Counted from the first letter of the stretch, positions 34,669 to 43,788 are shown. The stretch: DNA of 64,000 nt from Paenibacillus wynnii (GCF_000757885.1 NZ_JQCR01000002.1:930001-994000), one strand, 5' to 3'. The notes: generated by a model not told the origin, from the letters alone. Translations and numbers: made by a program.

Positions 34669-35721
34669 TTAAACAGACCACTTCTCCAATGAAAAGCCGG
34701 GATCAGCCACCATATCCAGCGGAGTACCGCCGTCATGAGTCCATTTCACATAAGCCGCAGCACCTATCATTGCCGCATTATCCGTACAATATATCGGTGG
34801 GGGGATGATAAGCTCTATCCCCTCCAGCTTACAGCGAGCCATAAGCGCCGCGCGCAACCCCCCATTGGCAGCAACACCACCACACAGCAGAAGTTGTTTG
34901 GCACCAGTCGACCGTACAGCACGGATGGCCTTCTCTACAAGTACTTCAACAACCGATTCTTGAAAACCGCGGGCAATCGCAGCCACGTCAGGCGTCAGAC
35001 CTTTCATCTTGCTCTGATTCACTACATTCAGGACAGCCGATTTCAGGCCGCTGAAGCTGAAGTCATAGGAATCCGGCTCCAGCCAGGCACGCGGCAGGGT
35101 GACTGCCTCAGATGCTTCTCGAGCCAGACGGTCCACATGTGGACCGCCCGGATAAGGAAAACCTAACGCCCGGGCAACCTTATCGTAGGCTTCACCCACA
35201 GCATCATCCCGGGTACGGCCGATTATACGGAACTTACCTTCCTGCTCCATATGAACCAGCTCGGTATGTCCACCGGACACAACCAGTGTCATACAGGGAT
35301 ATTTTAATTCTGCCACAAGCCGGTTAGCATAAATATGACCGGCTATATGGTGTGTACCGATTAGAGGTTTACCCCAAGCCAGCGCAAGACTCTTCGCGGC
35401 TACCACTCCTACAAGTAAAGCCCCTACTAAACCAGGACCTTGAGTTACAGCAATAGCGGCTAACTGGTGCGGCTGGATGCCGGCAGCAGCCATTGCCTCT
35501 TCTATGATCAGCGTAATAACCTCCACATGCTTACGGGAGGCTACCTCAGGCACAACTCCACCGAAGGCTCGGTGGGTTTCTATCTGGCTGGAAATGATAT
35601 TGGACAGCACCTCACTGCCGTCCTTAACGACTGCGACGGCTGTCTCATCACAACTGGTCTCAATCGCCAATATATATACAGCTTGAGTAGCTCCCTTTTC
35701 CATATCCTTGTCAATCTCCAT
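34669..35721 (-). CDS. tsaD: tRNA threonylcarbamoyladenosine transferase TsaD
   Basis: 350 residues. TsaD moves the threonylcarbamoyl group onto A37 of ANN-decoding tRNAs. Signatures: 'ILAIETSCDETAVAVV', the metal-binding 'THHIAGHIYANRL', 'TLVVSGGHTELV', 'YDFSFSGLKSAVLN' and 'CGGVAANGGLRA', with the last Asp in 'CTDNAAMIGAAAY'. Two bases separate it from rimI, so it is coupled. The four-gene order tsaE-tsaB-rimI-tsaD is that of B. subtilis ydiBCDE. Also called Gcp. Confidence 0.98.
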   Translation of the reverse strand: MEIDKDMEKGATQAVYILAIETSCDETAVAVVKDGSEVLSNIISSQIETHRAFGGVVPEVASRKHVEVITLIIEEAMAAAGIQPHQLAAIAVTQGPGLVGALLVGVVAAKSLALAWGKPLIGTHHIAGHIYANRLVAELKYPCMTLVVSGGHTELVHMEQEGKFRIIGRTRDDAVGEAYDKVARALGFPYPGGPHVDRLAREASEAVTLPRAWLEPDSYDFSFSGLKSAVLNVVNQSKMKGLTPDVAAIARGFQESVVEVLVEKAIRAVRSTGAKQLLLCGGVAANGGLRAALMARCKLEGIELIIPPPIYCTDNAAMIGAAAYVKWTHDGGTPLDMVADPGFSLEKWSV

Positions 35722-35723
35722 TC

Positions 35724-36242
35724 CTATTCCACGCTTCCTTCCCTAACCCTTTCTTCCTCGTAAGCCGGCAGATCGGCCCACATAATCAGTGCGTCCTCAC
35801 GGTTATCGGAGTAATATCCCTTACGCGTGCCGGCGGACCGGAAGCCTTTTTTGCGATATAAATTCTGGGCGATCTGGTTCGATACCCTTACTTCCAGGGT
35901 TATAGATTTCATACCGAGGTATGAGGCCGTTTTCATTAGCTCATCCAGCAGCTCTTCTCCCCACTTCCGCCCCCGAAAAGCTTCAAGCACAGCAATGTTC
36001 GTGACATGCGCCTCATCCACAATAGCCCACAAACCTGCGTACCCAATAATTTGAGCTTGATGTTCCATAACCATATATTTAGCAAAATGATTATGCGTCA
36101 GTTCGTTCCGGAACGCTTCTTCGGTCCACGGCATTGTAAAAGCTTCCCGCTCGATAATCATAATATTGGGAATATCTTCTACCCTCATCAGCCGAAATAC
36201 AAGCCGGTCACTTTGCTCCCTAACTGCATCCGCTTCCGTCAT
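35724..36242 (-). CDS. rimI: Ribosomal-protein-alanine N-acetyltransferase RimI-like
   Basis: 172 residues with a GNAT fold. The acetyl-CoA loop is 'FRGRKWGEELLDELM', and the C-terminal 'QNLYRKKGFRSAGTRKGYY' plus 'DALIMW' are typical of RimI. Members acetylate the N-terminal alanine of ribosomal protein S18 in enterobacteria; the Bacillus role is less clear. It lies between tsaB and tsaD, with a 3-base gap to tsaB and 2 to tsaD. The ribosome site GGAGG is 13 bases upstream, a bit far. Confidence 0.93.
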   Translation of the reverse strand: MTEADAVREQSDRLVFRLMRVEDIPNIMIIEREAFTMPWTEEAFRNELTHNHFAKYMVMEHQAQIIGYAGLWAIVDEAHVTNIAVLEAFRGRKWGEELLDELMKTASYLGMKSITLEVRVSNQIAQNLYRKKGFRSAGTRKGYYSDNREDALIMWADLPAYEEERVREGSVE

Positions 36243-36245
36243 CTT

Positions 36246-37046
36246 TTATTTCGAGCCTCCTTGGGTGCTTTTACGCAGATTAGCTTCCGCTTCGGAAAGC
36301 TGTGTATAGTTAGGAATCAGGCTATGCATGTCATCACTCCCGTGAGAATGCTGTTCTTCACCCAGAAATCCCGTCCAGCGGCCTTCAAGCTCATAGGGCA
36401 CCGCACAAGTGTCGGTTATTCCTCTAAGCGGTTCAAGTGATTCATCACTCGCATGCAGTGAGGTCTCCCCTACGAACCAAAGGCAGCGCGGCTTATTACC
36501 TTCGGCTTCAGCCTGCTGTAGAAGTTGTACTAATTGCTGAACCCAATCCTGCATTAAACGGATGGCATCGGGGGCAAGCCTCTCTGGGCTAACCGTTCCT
36601 TTAGAAGCAAATAAAGCCGTATAGGCTTGACCTCTGCGGGCATCCAGCAGGGGAATAATCCAATCCGGAGCGTGATGATCATCAACAGCATCCTCCGAAC
36701 TCTTCATGAAGCCACCCCAAGCCAGCGCTTGGAGACTAGAGACGCCGACCACAGGAATATTCCAAGCCCAAGCCAATGTCTTCGCCGCACTAACAGCAAT
36801 ACGTGTGCCTGTATAAGAACCGGGTCCTACTCCAACGGAAATACCAGCGAGTGAACTCCCCTGTGTTCCCGAGGCCTGCAAAGCCTGTTCTATAATCGGC
36901 AGCAAATGAACAGAATGATTCCGCTCCCCGGAAGCATTAATCTCATGCACCACTCTATTGTTCTCCGTAACGGCTACACCAAGTGTTGCCGTGGAGGTAT
37001 CCAACGCCAAAAACCGCTTACGCGGCTCCTTCTTTTCAATCGTCAT
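36246..37046 (-). CDS. tsaB: t6A-synthesis scaffold protein TsaB
   Basis: About 266 residues of the ASKHA-fold partner of TsaD. It has 'RFLALDTSTATLGVAV' and 'VGVGPGSYTGTRIAVSAAK', the usual TsaB marks, and lacks the metal-binding HxxxH of TsaD. It bridges TsaD and TsaE in the t6A complex. The start used comes one base after the tsaE stop, with a GGGG stretch upstream; an ATG five codons earlier would overlap tsaE. Confidence 0.96.
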   Translation of the reverse strand: MTIEKKEPRKRFLALDTSTATLGVAVTENNRVVHEINASGERNHSVHLLPIIEQALQASGTQGSSLAGISVGVGPGSYTGTRIAVSAAKTLAWAWNIPVVGVSSLQALAWGGFMKSSEDAVDDHHAPDWIIPLLDARRGQAYTALFASKGTVSPERLAPDAIRLMQDWVQQLVQLLQQAEAEGNKPRCLWFVGETSLHASDESLEPLRGITDTCAVPYELEGRWTGFLGEEQHSHGSDDMHSLIPNYTQLSEAEANLRKSTQGGSK

Positions 37047-37047
37047 C

Positions 37048-37533
37048 TTACTTAACCCCATTCTGGATCAGATTGCGGCAAACGGCCTCATAGGGCTCCC
37101 CGAATCCGGTCACCGTGATCACACGCTCTCCCAATCCAACCGTCTCTATATAGATGTGCAAGTGCCGCGGAGGCAATAACTCTGTAATGATACTGCTCCA
37201 TTCTACCAGGCAAACCCCTTGTCCATAAAAATACTCATCCAGCCCAAGTTCATCTGCCTCCTGAATCGAAAGCCGATAAACATCCATATGGTAGAGCGGC
37301 AGGTTTCCTGAATACTCCTTAATAATTGTAAAAGTAGGACTGTTAACGATGCCCTGTACCCCCAAATGGCGGGCAAATCCTTGCGAAAATGCTGTTTTCC
37401 CTGCTCCCAAGTCTCCATCCAATCCAATGACAGTACCTGCCATAGAAGCAGCCGCAATGGCGCCTGCCAATCGCTCAGTATCCTCCAGACTGTAAGAACG
37501 GTAAGTGAAAACCGTCTCGGTTATATTGTCCAC
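37048..37533 (-). CDS. tsaE: t6A-synthesis ATPase TsaE
   Basis: 161 residues. The P-loop is 'LDGDLGAGKTAFSQGFA', and 'NSPTFTIIKEY' (switch region), 'LYHMDVYRL' and 'CLVEWSSII' match TsaE. This ATPase is needed for TsaBD turnover. The start is GTG, with AAAGGTGG 7 bases before it. First gene of the operon tsaE-tsaB-rimI-tsaD. Confidence 0.97.
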   Translation of the reverse strand: MDNITETVFTYRSYSLEDTERLAGAIAAASMAGTVIGLDGDLGAGKTAFSQGFARHLGVQGIVNSPTFTIIKEYSGNLPLYHMDVYRLSIQEADELGLDEYFYGQGVCLVEWSSIITELLPPRHLHIYIETVGLGERVITVTGFGEPYEAVCRNLIQNGVK

Positions 37534-37648
37534 TCAACAACCACCTTTTTCTTATACCCTCCGAATTTCAATACCTTTTATTATATCGGATATGATTACT
37601 CTACCGCAACAATTGTCGGATGCTGATTCCTTATGTACTGTATACAAA

Positions 37649-37686
37649 CAAAAAAACCCATGTGTGATATTCCCGCACAAGGGCTT
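37649..37686 (-). terminator. Terminator after the sspH-like gene
   Basis: On the minus strand GCCC-GTG pairs with CAC-GGG around a loop, followed by TTTTTTT. It lies about 30 bases past the sspH-like stop codon. Confidence 0.7.
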
Positions 37687-37713
37687 TAAATGGAATTTAT
37701 GTTACTTTATGAA

Positions 37714-37899
37714 TTAGTGATCTTGTTCCTCTAGCCGTTCCACACCTACTGTGTGCGTATTGGTAGGTCGGGATCCGACCTGAACGGTAGCCATCTTATT
37801 CGTAACATCCACTTCCTCAATCCATACCGGTTCTCCGTCTAAATGAACGGCAATCATATCCTTGGATGCAAAAATATCCTGTGCGCGCTGAACATCCAT
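37714..37899 (-). CDS. sspH: SspH-family small acid-soluble spore protein
   Basis: 61 residues matching the SspH family: 'MDVQRAQDIFASKDMIAVHL', 'GEPVWIEEVDVTNKMATVQV', ending with 'HTVGVERLEEQDH'. These minor SASPs are made in the forespore under SigF/SigG. AGGGGGACAGGG precedes the ATG. It lies 32 bases after a 56-codon gene on the same strand, and both sit behind a SigF/SigG-like promoter. Confidence 0.88.
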   Translation of the reverse strand: MDVQRAQDIFASKDMIAVHLDGEPVWIEEVDVTNKMATVQVGSRPTNTHTVGVERLEEQDH

Positions 37900-37931
37900 T
37901 ACCCTGTCCCCCTTCCATCGGTCGTTGAAGT

Positions 37932-38102
37932 CTATTCGTTCGCTTCCATCTCGGAGAGATCCCCTAAGGTCCCCTCCGGATCTAGGTCATTCGTTTCCAT
38001 ATCCGATTCAAAATCTTCCGAAAGAGAGGTTACGGCCTCCCAATCCACTACAACAGCCGGGATAACGCCCTCACCTAAGGTTTCGCTTAATCGATGATCC
38101 AC
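37932..38102 (-). CDS. Small acidic protein of unknown function, forespore-type promoter
   Basis: 56 residues, starting with GTG 6 bases after GGAGG ('MDHRLSETLGEGVIPAVVVD' onward), strongly acidic in the second half (many Asp and Glu, 'DFESDMETNDLDPEG'). No domain is recognised. It is the first gene of a two-gene unit with sspH. The strong ribosome site, open frame and promoter position argue it is real. Role unknown; spore-specific expression is likely. Confidence 0.65.
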   Translation of the reverse strand: MDHRLSETLGEGVIPAVVVDWEAVTSLSEDFESDMETNDLDPEGTLGDLSEMEANE

Positions 38103-38144
38103 AATATTCCTCCGTTAAAACTGATTTCGTTTTTGTGCTTAGCT

Positions 38145-38174
38145 TATTTTCCCCCCATGCTTTACAAAAAATGC
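38145..38174 (-). promoter_or_regulatory. SigF/SigG-like promoter for the 56-aa gene and sspH
   Basis: On the minus strand GCATT and GGGGAAAATA are separated by 15 bases. The second element fits the SigF -10 pattern GGNRANAMTR at every position. SigF and SigG share targets. Confidence 0.55.
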
Positions 38175-38201
38175 ATCCGGCTAGAAAAATGCCTTTCGCT
38201 T

Positions 38202-38208
38202 CATACTA
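38202..38208 (+). promoter_or_regulatory. SigG-like -10 element before ku
   Basis: CATACTA is an exact SigG -10, about 30 bases before the ku start. No good -35 (TGAATA-like) stands at the right distance, so this is tentative. In B. subtilis the ku/ligD genes are expressed in the forespore. Confidence 0.35.
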
Positions 38209-38236
38209 AGCATAAAAATTGTAGGAGGTATCAGCC

Positions 38237-39166
38237 ATGCATACCGTCTGGAAAGGGGCTATAAGCTTCGGACTTGTTCATGTGCCCGTTAAAATGTTCT
38301 CGGCTACGGAAGACAAAGACATTTCATTACGTTATATCCATAAGGAATGCGGAAGTCCATTGTCCTATGTACGCAAATGCCCTGTCTGTGATAAAGAGGT
38401 CGCCTGGGAAGAAATCGGCAAGGGATATGAATATGAGAAAGGGAAGTTCATTACATTCGATAAAGAAGAAATTAATCAGCTTACAGAGGAAAGCACCAAG
38501 AATATTACCATCTTGGACTTTGTAGACTTGACTGAGATTGACCCGATGTATTTTCAGAAAACCTATTATTTATCTCCAGACCAAGCAGGGACTAATGCAT
38601 ACCGTCTTCTTATGGAAGCTATGAGACAAACCGGTAAAATCGGCATTGCCAAAATATCCATCCGCTCTAAAAGCAGTCTGGCAGCCATCAGAGTTCTGGA
38701 GGAATGCCTGGCGATCGAGACCATTTATTATCCTGATGAGATTCGCCCGGTATCCCAAGTCCCCAACCTGCCTGAAGCGGCAGCTGTGAACGATAAGGAG
38801 CTGGATATGGCCAAGATTCTTATCTCTCAATTGTCCACTCCTTTCGAGCCTGCCAAATATACCGATGATTACCGTCAGCGGATGCTTGATCTAATATCCC
38901 ACAAGATAGCAGGAGAGGAATTCCATATTGTACCTGCACGCCAGGCGACTAATGTAATCGACCTGATGGCAGCTTTACAGGCCAGTATAGAGGCAGTACA
39001 ACACATCCCTTCAGACCCCGGGACTGCGACTGCACCGAAATCCCGCAAGGCTGCGGCGGGCGGCAAGAAGGCAGCGCCGAAAGCAAAATCAGATAAGGCA
39101 GAAGCTCCTGTTATCACACCCAAGCCCAAGCGGCGAAGTGCCAAGAGTAAAGAAACCGTGTCTTAG
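38237..39166 (+). CDS. ku: Bacterial Ku protein (NHEJ end-binding)
   Basis: 309 residues. Bacterial Ku forms a homodimeric ring on broken DNA ends and recruits the ligase. The Ku core is complete ('MHTVWKGAISFGLVHVPVKM', 'IHKECGSPLSYVRKCPVCDK', 'FDKEEINQL', 'YYLSPDQAGTNAY'). After residue about 255 it has a basic Lys/Ala-rich tail ('RKAAAGGKKAAPKAKSDK'), which in other species aids DNA binding. AGGAGG lies 8 bases before the ATG. It heads a three-gene operon with a ligase and a polymerase. Confidence 0.96.
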   Translation: MHTVWKGAISFGLVHVPVKMFSATEDKDISLRYIHKECGSPLSYVRKCPVCDKEVAWEEIGKGYEYEKGKFITFDKEEINQLTEESTKNITILDFVDLTEIDPMYFQKTYYLSPDQAGTNAYRLLMEAMRQTGKIGIAKISIRSKSSLAAIRVLEECLAIETIYYPDEIRPVSQVPNLPEAAAVNDKELDMAKILISQLSTPFEPAKYTDDYRQRMLDLISHKIAGEEFHIVPARQATNVIDLMAALQASIEAVQHIPSDPGTATAPKSRKAAAGGKKAAPKAKSDKAEAPVITPKPKRRSAKSKETVS

Positions 39167-39178
39167 GAGGATCGGCTA

Positions 39179-40129
39179 ATGAAATTTTCTCCTATTATAC
39201 CTTTTGAGCCGATCCTTACGAATCAGCTTCCCGTTGGAGATACATGGATTGCCCAGATCAAATGGGATGGCGTTCGAATGCTGTCCTATTATGACGGGGT
39301 TAACACGGAATTGATTAACCGCCGGGGGAATCGCAGAACCCCACAATACCCGGAACTTACCGACATCAAGGCTTACTGCAAGGCTGACTCGGTTATTCTA
39401 GATGGAGAAATTATTGCACTAAGCAACGGAAAGCCCTCCTTCCAAGAGGTCATGAGGCGTGACAGCTTAAGGAAAGAGGCCGCTATCCGCGTAGCTAAGA
39501 ATGAGATTCAGGTTATTTATATGGTATTCGATATTCTATATTGCAATGGGGCTTGGACACTCAACCAGCCCTTATCGAGTCGTCAGGCACTACTCAAGGA
39601 AATACTTATCCCACATCCGCATGTTCAGATGGTCCCAAGCTATACGAATCCGGAAGAACTTTGGGCTTCAGCCCAATCCCATGAATTAGAAGGAATTATG
39701 TGTAAAGACATTTCTAGCACCTACACTCCAGGCGGAAAAGACAAACGCTGGCAGAAGCGAAAAATCATCTCCGACGTCACAGCCGTAGCCGGAGGCGTTA
39801 CCTTTCGAGATGGACGAGTTAACGCCTTTCTGCTGGGTCTGTATGACGAAGAAGGGAAATTGCAATATATCGGCCATGCAGGTTCTGGAAAGTTAAAAAT
39901 GGAGGACTGGCGCCAGTTGACTAACCAAGCCCTTAAGCTTGCTGTTCCAACCATGCCCTTCACCAATCTCCCGCAGCGCTATACAGGAGCTTTCTGGATC
40001 TCCCCTCAATTGGTCTTTAAGGTTCATTTTCTGGAATGGAATCCTTCCGGTACGCTTCGCCATCCGGTGATTCAGGCTTCAGTGGATATTCCACCTCAGG
40101 AATGCAGATTAAAGGGGCAAAAAAACTAG
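39179..40129 (+). CDS. ATP-dependent DNA ligase (LigD ligase domain as a separate protein)
   Basis: 316 residues. The lysine that carries AMP is Lys28 in 'IKWDGVR' (motif I), with 'INRRGNRRT' (Ia/III) and 'VILDGEIIALS' downstream, then an OB-fold part ('GGVTFRDGRVNAFLLGLYDE'). It is the size of the catalytic core alone, with no polymerase or phosphoesterase domain. It follows ku by 12 bases (TAGGAGGATCGGCTAATG), so the two are coupled. In B. subtilis, ligase and polymerase form one protein, LigD. Confidence 0.93.
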   Translation: MKFSPIIPFEPILTNQLPVGDTWIAQIKWDGVRMLSYYDGVNTELINRRGNRRTPQYPELTDIKAYCKADSVILDGEIIALSNGKPSFQEVMRRDSLRKEAAIRVAKNEIQVIYMVFDILYCNGAWTLNQPLSSRQALLKEILIPHPHVQMVPSYTNPEELWASAQSHELEGIMCKDISSTYTPGGKDKRWQKRKIISDVTAVAGGVTFRDGRVNAFLLGLYDEEGKLQYIGHAGSGKLKMEDWRQLTNQALKLAVPTMPFTNLPQRYTGAFWISPQLVFKVHFLEWNPSGTLRHPVIQASVDIPPQECRLKGQKN

Positions 40130-40145
40130 AAAGGAGGACATTTAT

Positions 40146-41030
40146 ATGCCAGTATCCGTCAAAGGCTCCATCACCATACACGGCCAAACTTTATCCATCA
40201 CCAATCCAGATAAGCTACTCTGGCCCGAGCGCGGCATCACAAAACGAATCTATTTGGAAAAGCTTGCCGCTTTATCCCCGTATCTGCTCCGCTATTGCCA
40301 GAAACGGTTGCTGACGGTCATCCGCTATCCCCATGGTGTAGGGGGAATGTCTTTTTATCAAAAAAATGCGCCCGATCCCTTGCCTCCTTTCGTTCAAACC
40401 TATACTCAAGACAACATCACTTACATTGTGCTTGGAGGTTTGCCTGAACTGCTCTGGCTTGGCAATCTGGCCGCACTGGAATTCCACCCCTCCTTGCACT
40501 ATATCGGCAGTGACCTACCCTGCGAATGGATGATTGATCTGGACCCTACTCTTGAGGTCGAACCCCGTATCATGGAAGCTGCATCTATTGTAGGTCGCGT
40601 GCTCAGTTCACTTGGATTAATCTCCGTACCGAAGACTTCCGGAGCCACCGGTGTTCAAATTATAATTCCCGTTAAACCGGGTGTCACCTTTTTGGAGCTT
40701 CGAAAAATCGGTCATTTTGTTGGACGTTTTGTCACCGAAAAACACCCGGGGCTATTCACGCTGGAACGTTTGAAGAAAGATCGCGGGGATAAGATTTATT
40801 TTGACTATCTTCAACATTTCGGGGGAAAAACTTTGGCTGCTCCCTATACCCCGCGCGCTCGTCCGCTGGCAACAGTATCTACACCTCTTACCTGGGCGGA
40901 GGTTGATCAGGATGTAACCCCTACTGACTTCCATCTGCTGAATATTGAAGAACGGCTGAGCCGCTTAGGGGATCTGATTGAGAATGTGGCTCCACAGCCT
41001 GTAGAGGATATTATCAAACAGCTAAAGTAA
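40146..41030 (+). CDS. LigD-type polymerase/primase domain protein (NHEJ)
   Basis: 294 residues of the archaeo-eukaryotic primase-like polymerase. 'PDKLLWPERGITK' is the usual start of the LigD polymerase domain, and 'CEWMIDLDPT' holds the metal-binding DxD. 'SGATGVQIIIPV' and 'KKDRGDKIYFDYLQHFGGKT' follow. It fills gaps and adds nucleotides during end joining. It begins 16 bases after the ligase, with its own AAGGAGGA. The split from the ligase is the striking point. Confidence 0.92.
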   Translation: MPVSVKGSITIHGQTLSITNPDKLLWPERGITKRIYLEKLAALSPYLLRYCQKRLLTVIRYPHGVGGMSFYQKNAPDPLPPFVQTYTQDNITYIVLGGLPELLWLGNLAALEFHPSLHYIGSDLPCEWMIDLDPTLEVEPRIMEAASIVGRVLSSLGLISVPKTSGATGVQIIIPVKPGVTFLELRKIGHFVGRFVTEKHPGLFTLERLKKDRGDKIYFDYLQHFGGKTLAAPYTPRARPLATVSTPLTWAEVDQDVTPTDFHLLNIEERLSRLGDLIENVAPQPVEDIIKQLK

Positions 41031-41072
41031 GATAAGCCCGCAGCATTCACACATGCTGTGGGCTTATCTTAC
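41027..41072. terminator. Hairpin at the end of the NHEJ operon
   Basis: TAAGATAAGCCC-CAGCAT pairs with ATGCTG-GGGCTTATCTTA; the stem begins inside the stop codon of the polymerase gene. There is no strong T run, so termination efficiency is uncertain. Confidence 0.6.
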
Positions 41073-41134
41073 GTCCTAACTTAGAACGGAAATATTATAT
41101 ATGAGAATACGACCTTCAGGAATCCCCCTGCCGG

Positions 41135-42043
41135 CTAATGGATGGCTTTTTTCTTAAAGCGCCCACCCTTAACATCATGGATATTACCGATAGCAACAAA
41201 TGCCTCCGTATCCCAATCCTCAACGATAGCTTTAAGCTTCGCTTCTTCCAGACGGGTGATGACTACAAAGATGACCTTCTTGTTGTCGCCCGAAAATCCG
41301 CCTTCACCCTCAAGATAAGTAACTCCACGTCCTAAACGTTCGGTCAGTGCCTCTCCGATATCACGGAATTTATCACTGATAATCCAGACTGACTTCGATT
41401 GATCCAATCCTTCAAGCGTTATATCAATCAATTTAAAAGCTATATAATAAGCAATAAGTGAGAACATGGCATTATTCCAGCCAAATACAAAACCTGCTCC
41501 TGACAATATAAATAAGTTAAAGAACATAACGACCTCTCCTACAGAGAAGGGAAGCTTCTTCGAGACCAGAATAGCCACAATTTCCGTACCATCCAGCGAT
41601 CCTCCATAACGCACCACAAGTCCAACACCCACTCCGAGAATCACGCCCCCAAATACAGCAGCGAGCAGCGGCTCAACCGTTATAGGATCCACAGGGTGCA
41701 GAAGTTGAGTACCGATAGACATGAGCACAACAGCAAACAAAGTGGATAAAGCGAATGTCTTGCCAATTTGCTTATAACCGATGATTAAAAACGGAAGGTT
41801 CAGTAAGGTTAGTAAAAGACCGAGGGGAATATTAAAAATATGTGAAAGCATAATGGAAATACCGGTGATTCCACCATCAATTAATTGATTGGGAACGAGG
41901 AAAATCTCAAGTGCAACGGACATCATAGACGCTCCGATAATGATCATTACGATCCTCTGAGCCAATTTAGCTGTTTTAAAAGCCCCGGATTTTCGCGGTT
42001 TATTGTACTCCTTTTTTGTAACCATTTGTTGGCTTACATTCAT
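41135..42043 (-). CDS. YitT-family membrane protein
   Basis: 302 residues. Five or six hydrophobic spans ('VMIIIGASMMSVALEIF', 'GITGISIMLSHIFNIPLG') are followed by a cytoplasmic DUF2179 domain ('GRGVTYLEGEGGFSGDNKKV', 'VITRLEEAKLKAIV'). Family members are widespread in Bacillales. AGGGGGAG precedes the ATG. The transported solute or role is unknown. Confidence 0.88.
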   Translation of the reverse strand: MNVSQQMVTKKEYNKPRKSGAFKTAKLAQRIVMIIIGASMMSVALEIFLVPNQLIDGGITGISIMLSHIFNIPLGLLLTLLNLPFLIIGYKQIGKTFALSTLFAVVLMSIGTQLLHPVDPITVEPLLAAVFGGVILGVGVGLVVRYGGSLDGTEIVAILVSKKLPFSVGEVVMFFNLFILSGAGFVFGWNNAMFSLIAYYIAFKLIDITLEGLDQSKSVWIISDKFRDIGEALTERLGRGVTYLEGEGGFSGDNKKVIFVVITRLEEAKLKAIVEDWDTEAFVAIGNIHDVKGGRFKKKAIH

Positions 42044-42135
42044 AGAACTCCCCCTAAAATTACAGTATAGTTTTTTTTATATACTTTATTATATCATAAT
42101 GAACCTCATTTCATGAAGGAATGCTAACTATCTTC

Positions 42136-43566
42136 TCATAACATCGGGGACAACAATCTACTCAGATTTTCTCTCAGTTTAACTAAACGGCCGCGCTTTT
42201 TAAAAAGTTCCGGGTCTATCAAGTCCGAATGCTCCAGATCTTCCTGGTATTTAGCGGTAATCTTAGCAATGCTATCTGGAGACAGTAATACTGCAGAACA
42301 TTCAAAATTAGTGTAGAGACTTCTCATATCCAGATTTGGGCCACCTACGGACACTAAAAGATCATCCACAATGATGATTTTTGCATGTATAAACCCGCCT
42401 CGATATTTATAGAACTTTACACCTGCATCCTGTAAATCCTCAACGTAGGACAGTGTAGCCTGATATACAAATTCCACATCAGGTTTACCGGGAATCATGA
42501 TCATTACTTCCACCCCGCGGAGCCGTGCAGTTTTAAGAGCCCGAATAATGGGGGAATCGGGAATAAAATAGGGCGTGGTAATCCAGATACGGCGCTTGGC
42601 TGCACACAGCGAGGCAAAACAGATCTCCTCTGATGCATCCACATCCTCATCAGGACCGCTTATAACGATTTTAACGGCTTCTGTACCTTGGCAGGGGTGA
42701 ACAGGAAACAAGCGTGGATGACTAAGCCGCTCACCGGAAGCAAGTCTCCAATCCTTAAGGAATACAAATTGCAAATAATAGACGCAGTCCCCCTCCAGCT
42801 GTAGGTGAGTATCTCTCCAACTCCCTATTCCGGTAGCCTTTAATAAATAATCATCTCCCACATTCATCCCCCCGGTAAAGCCGATGAGACCGTCAACGAT
42901 TAGAATCTTGCGGTGATTCCGGTAATTTAAACGGCGCTCCATGAAACTCAAAAGTGGTGGGAGAAAGAAGTGGAATTCCACCCCCCCACTCTTCAATTGC
43001 TTAATAAACTTCCGGCTTAACTTTAAACTGCCAGTACCATCGCATAGAAGCCGTACCTTTACACCCTGCCGTGCCTTTCGAATCAGAAGCTCCTGAAACC
43101 GCTCACCGATAATATCCGAATTAAAGGTATAAAATTCCAAATGTATGTGCTCTTGTGCCGACTCCATGGCTTCAAGCATGGCATCAAACGCTTCATGACC
43201 CTCAAATAAAAAACGACTCTGGTTTTTTCCTGTAATTGGACCTTTAGGCAAATGAGAGAGCAGTTGAAGCAAATCCATCTGGTTGTTAAAAGCCGGATTT
43301 CCGCTATCCTCCGGATTTTCCACCACGAGACATCTATTTTTTACATGTTCTCTTAACTCTCGCAACAAGGGGACTTTCCGCTTATTTATTTGTTGGATCT
43401 GCCTATAATCACGACCAAGATAGTAATAGAACAGCAGCCCCAGTGGGGGACAGCATAACAAAATAAACAACCAGGCGACGGTTCTTTGCGGATGACGGAA
43501 CTCCAGAAGTAAAATAACAGCCATTTGGATATAAAAAAGACAGAAAATAATCGCGACAATCTTCAT
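42136..43566 (-). CDS. cls: Cardiolipin synthase (phospholipase D family)
   Basis: 476 residues. Two N-terminal membrane spans (about 3-22 and 32-50), then two HKD motifs: 'NHRKILIVDGLIGFTGG' and 'HAKIIIVDDLLVSVGG'. It joins two phosphatidylglycerol molecules into cardiolipin. Length and domain order match ClsA/YwnE types. The gene stands apart from yitT by about 90 bases. No unusual feature is seen. Confidence 0.94.
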   Translation of the reverse strand: MKIVAIIFCLFYIQMAVILLLEFRHPQRTVAWLFILLCCPPLGLLFYYYLGRDYRQIQQINKRKVPLLRELREHVKNRCLVVENPEDSGNPAFNNQMDLLQLLSHLPKGPITGKNQSRFLFEGHEAFDAMLEAMESAQEHIHLEFYTFNSDIIGERFQELLIRKARQGVKVRLLCDGTGSLKLSRKFIKQLKSGGVEFHFFLPPLLSFMERRLNYRNHRKILIVDGLIGFTGGMNVGDDYLLKATGIGSWRDTHLQLEGDCVYYLQFVFLKDWRLASGERLSHPRLFPVHPCQGTEAVKIVISGPDEDVDASEEICFASLCAAKRRIWITTPYFIPDSPIIRALKTARLRGVEVMIMIPGKPDVEFVYQATLSYVEDLQDAGVKFYKYRGGFIHAKIIIVDDLLVSVGGPNLDMRSLYTNFECSAVLLSPDSIAKITAKYQEDLEHSDLIDPELFKKRGRLVKLRENLSRLLSPML

Positions 43567-43788
43567 ACTCTCAACTCCCCCCTGTGTGACCGGGTACTAT
43601 TAGTAATAACCTGTATGCATACTCTATTGGTTTTGCCGAGATTCCCTTCCTTTATTCAAGCAACCTTTGTCATGTTCCTCAATATCACTGAATACATAGA
43701 GTAGTAAGAGAAAACGGATGAGCCCTTATGTTAAAAATAATTACACTAGCAACTCTAGCGGTTCTCGAAACCGCAGGAAGGAGTCGTC

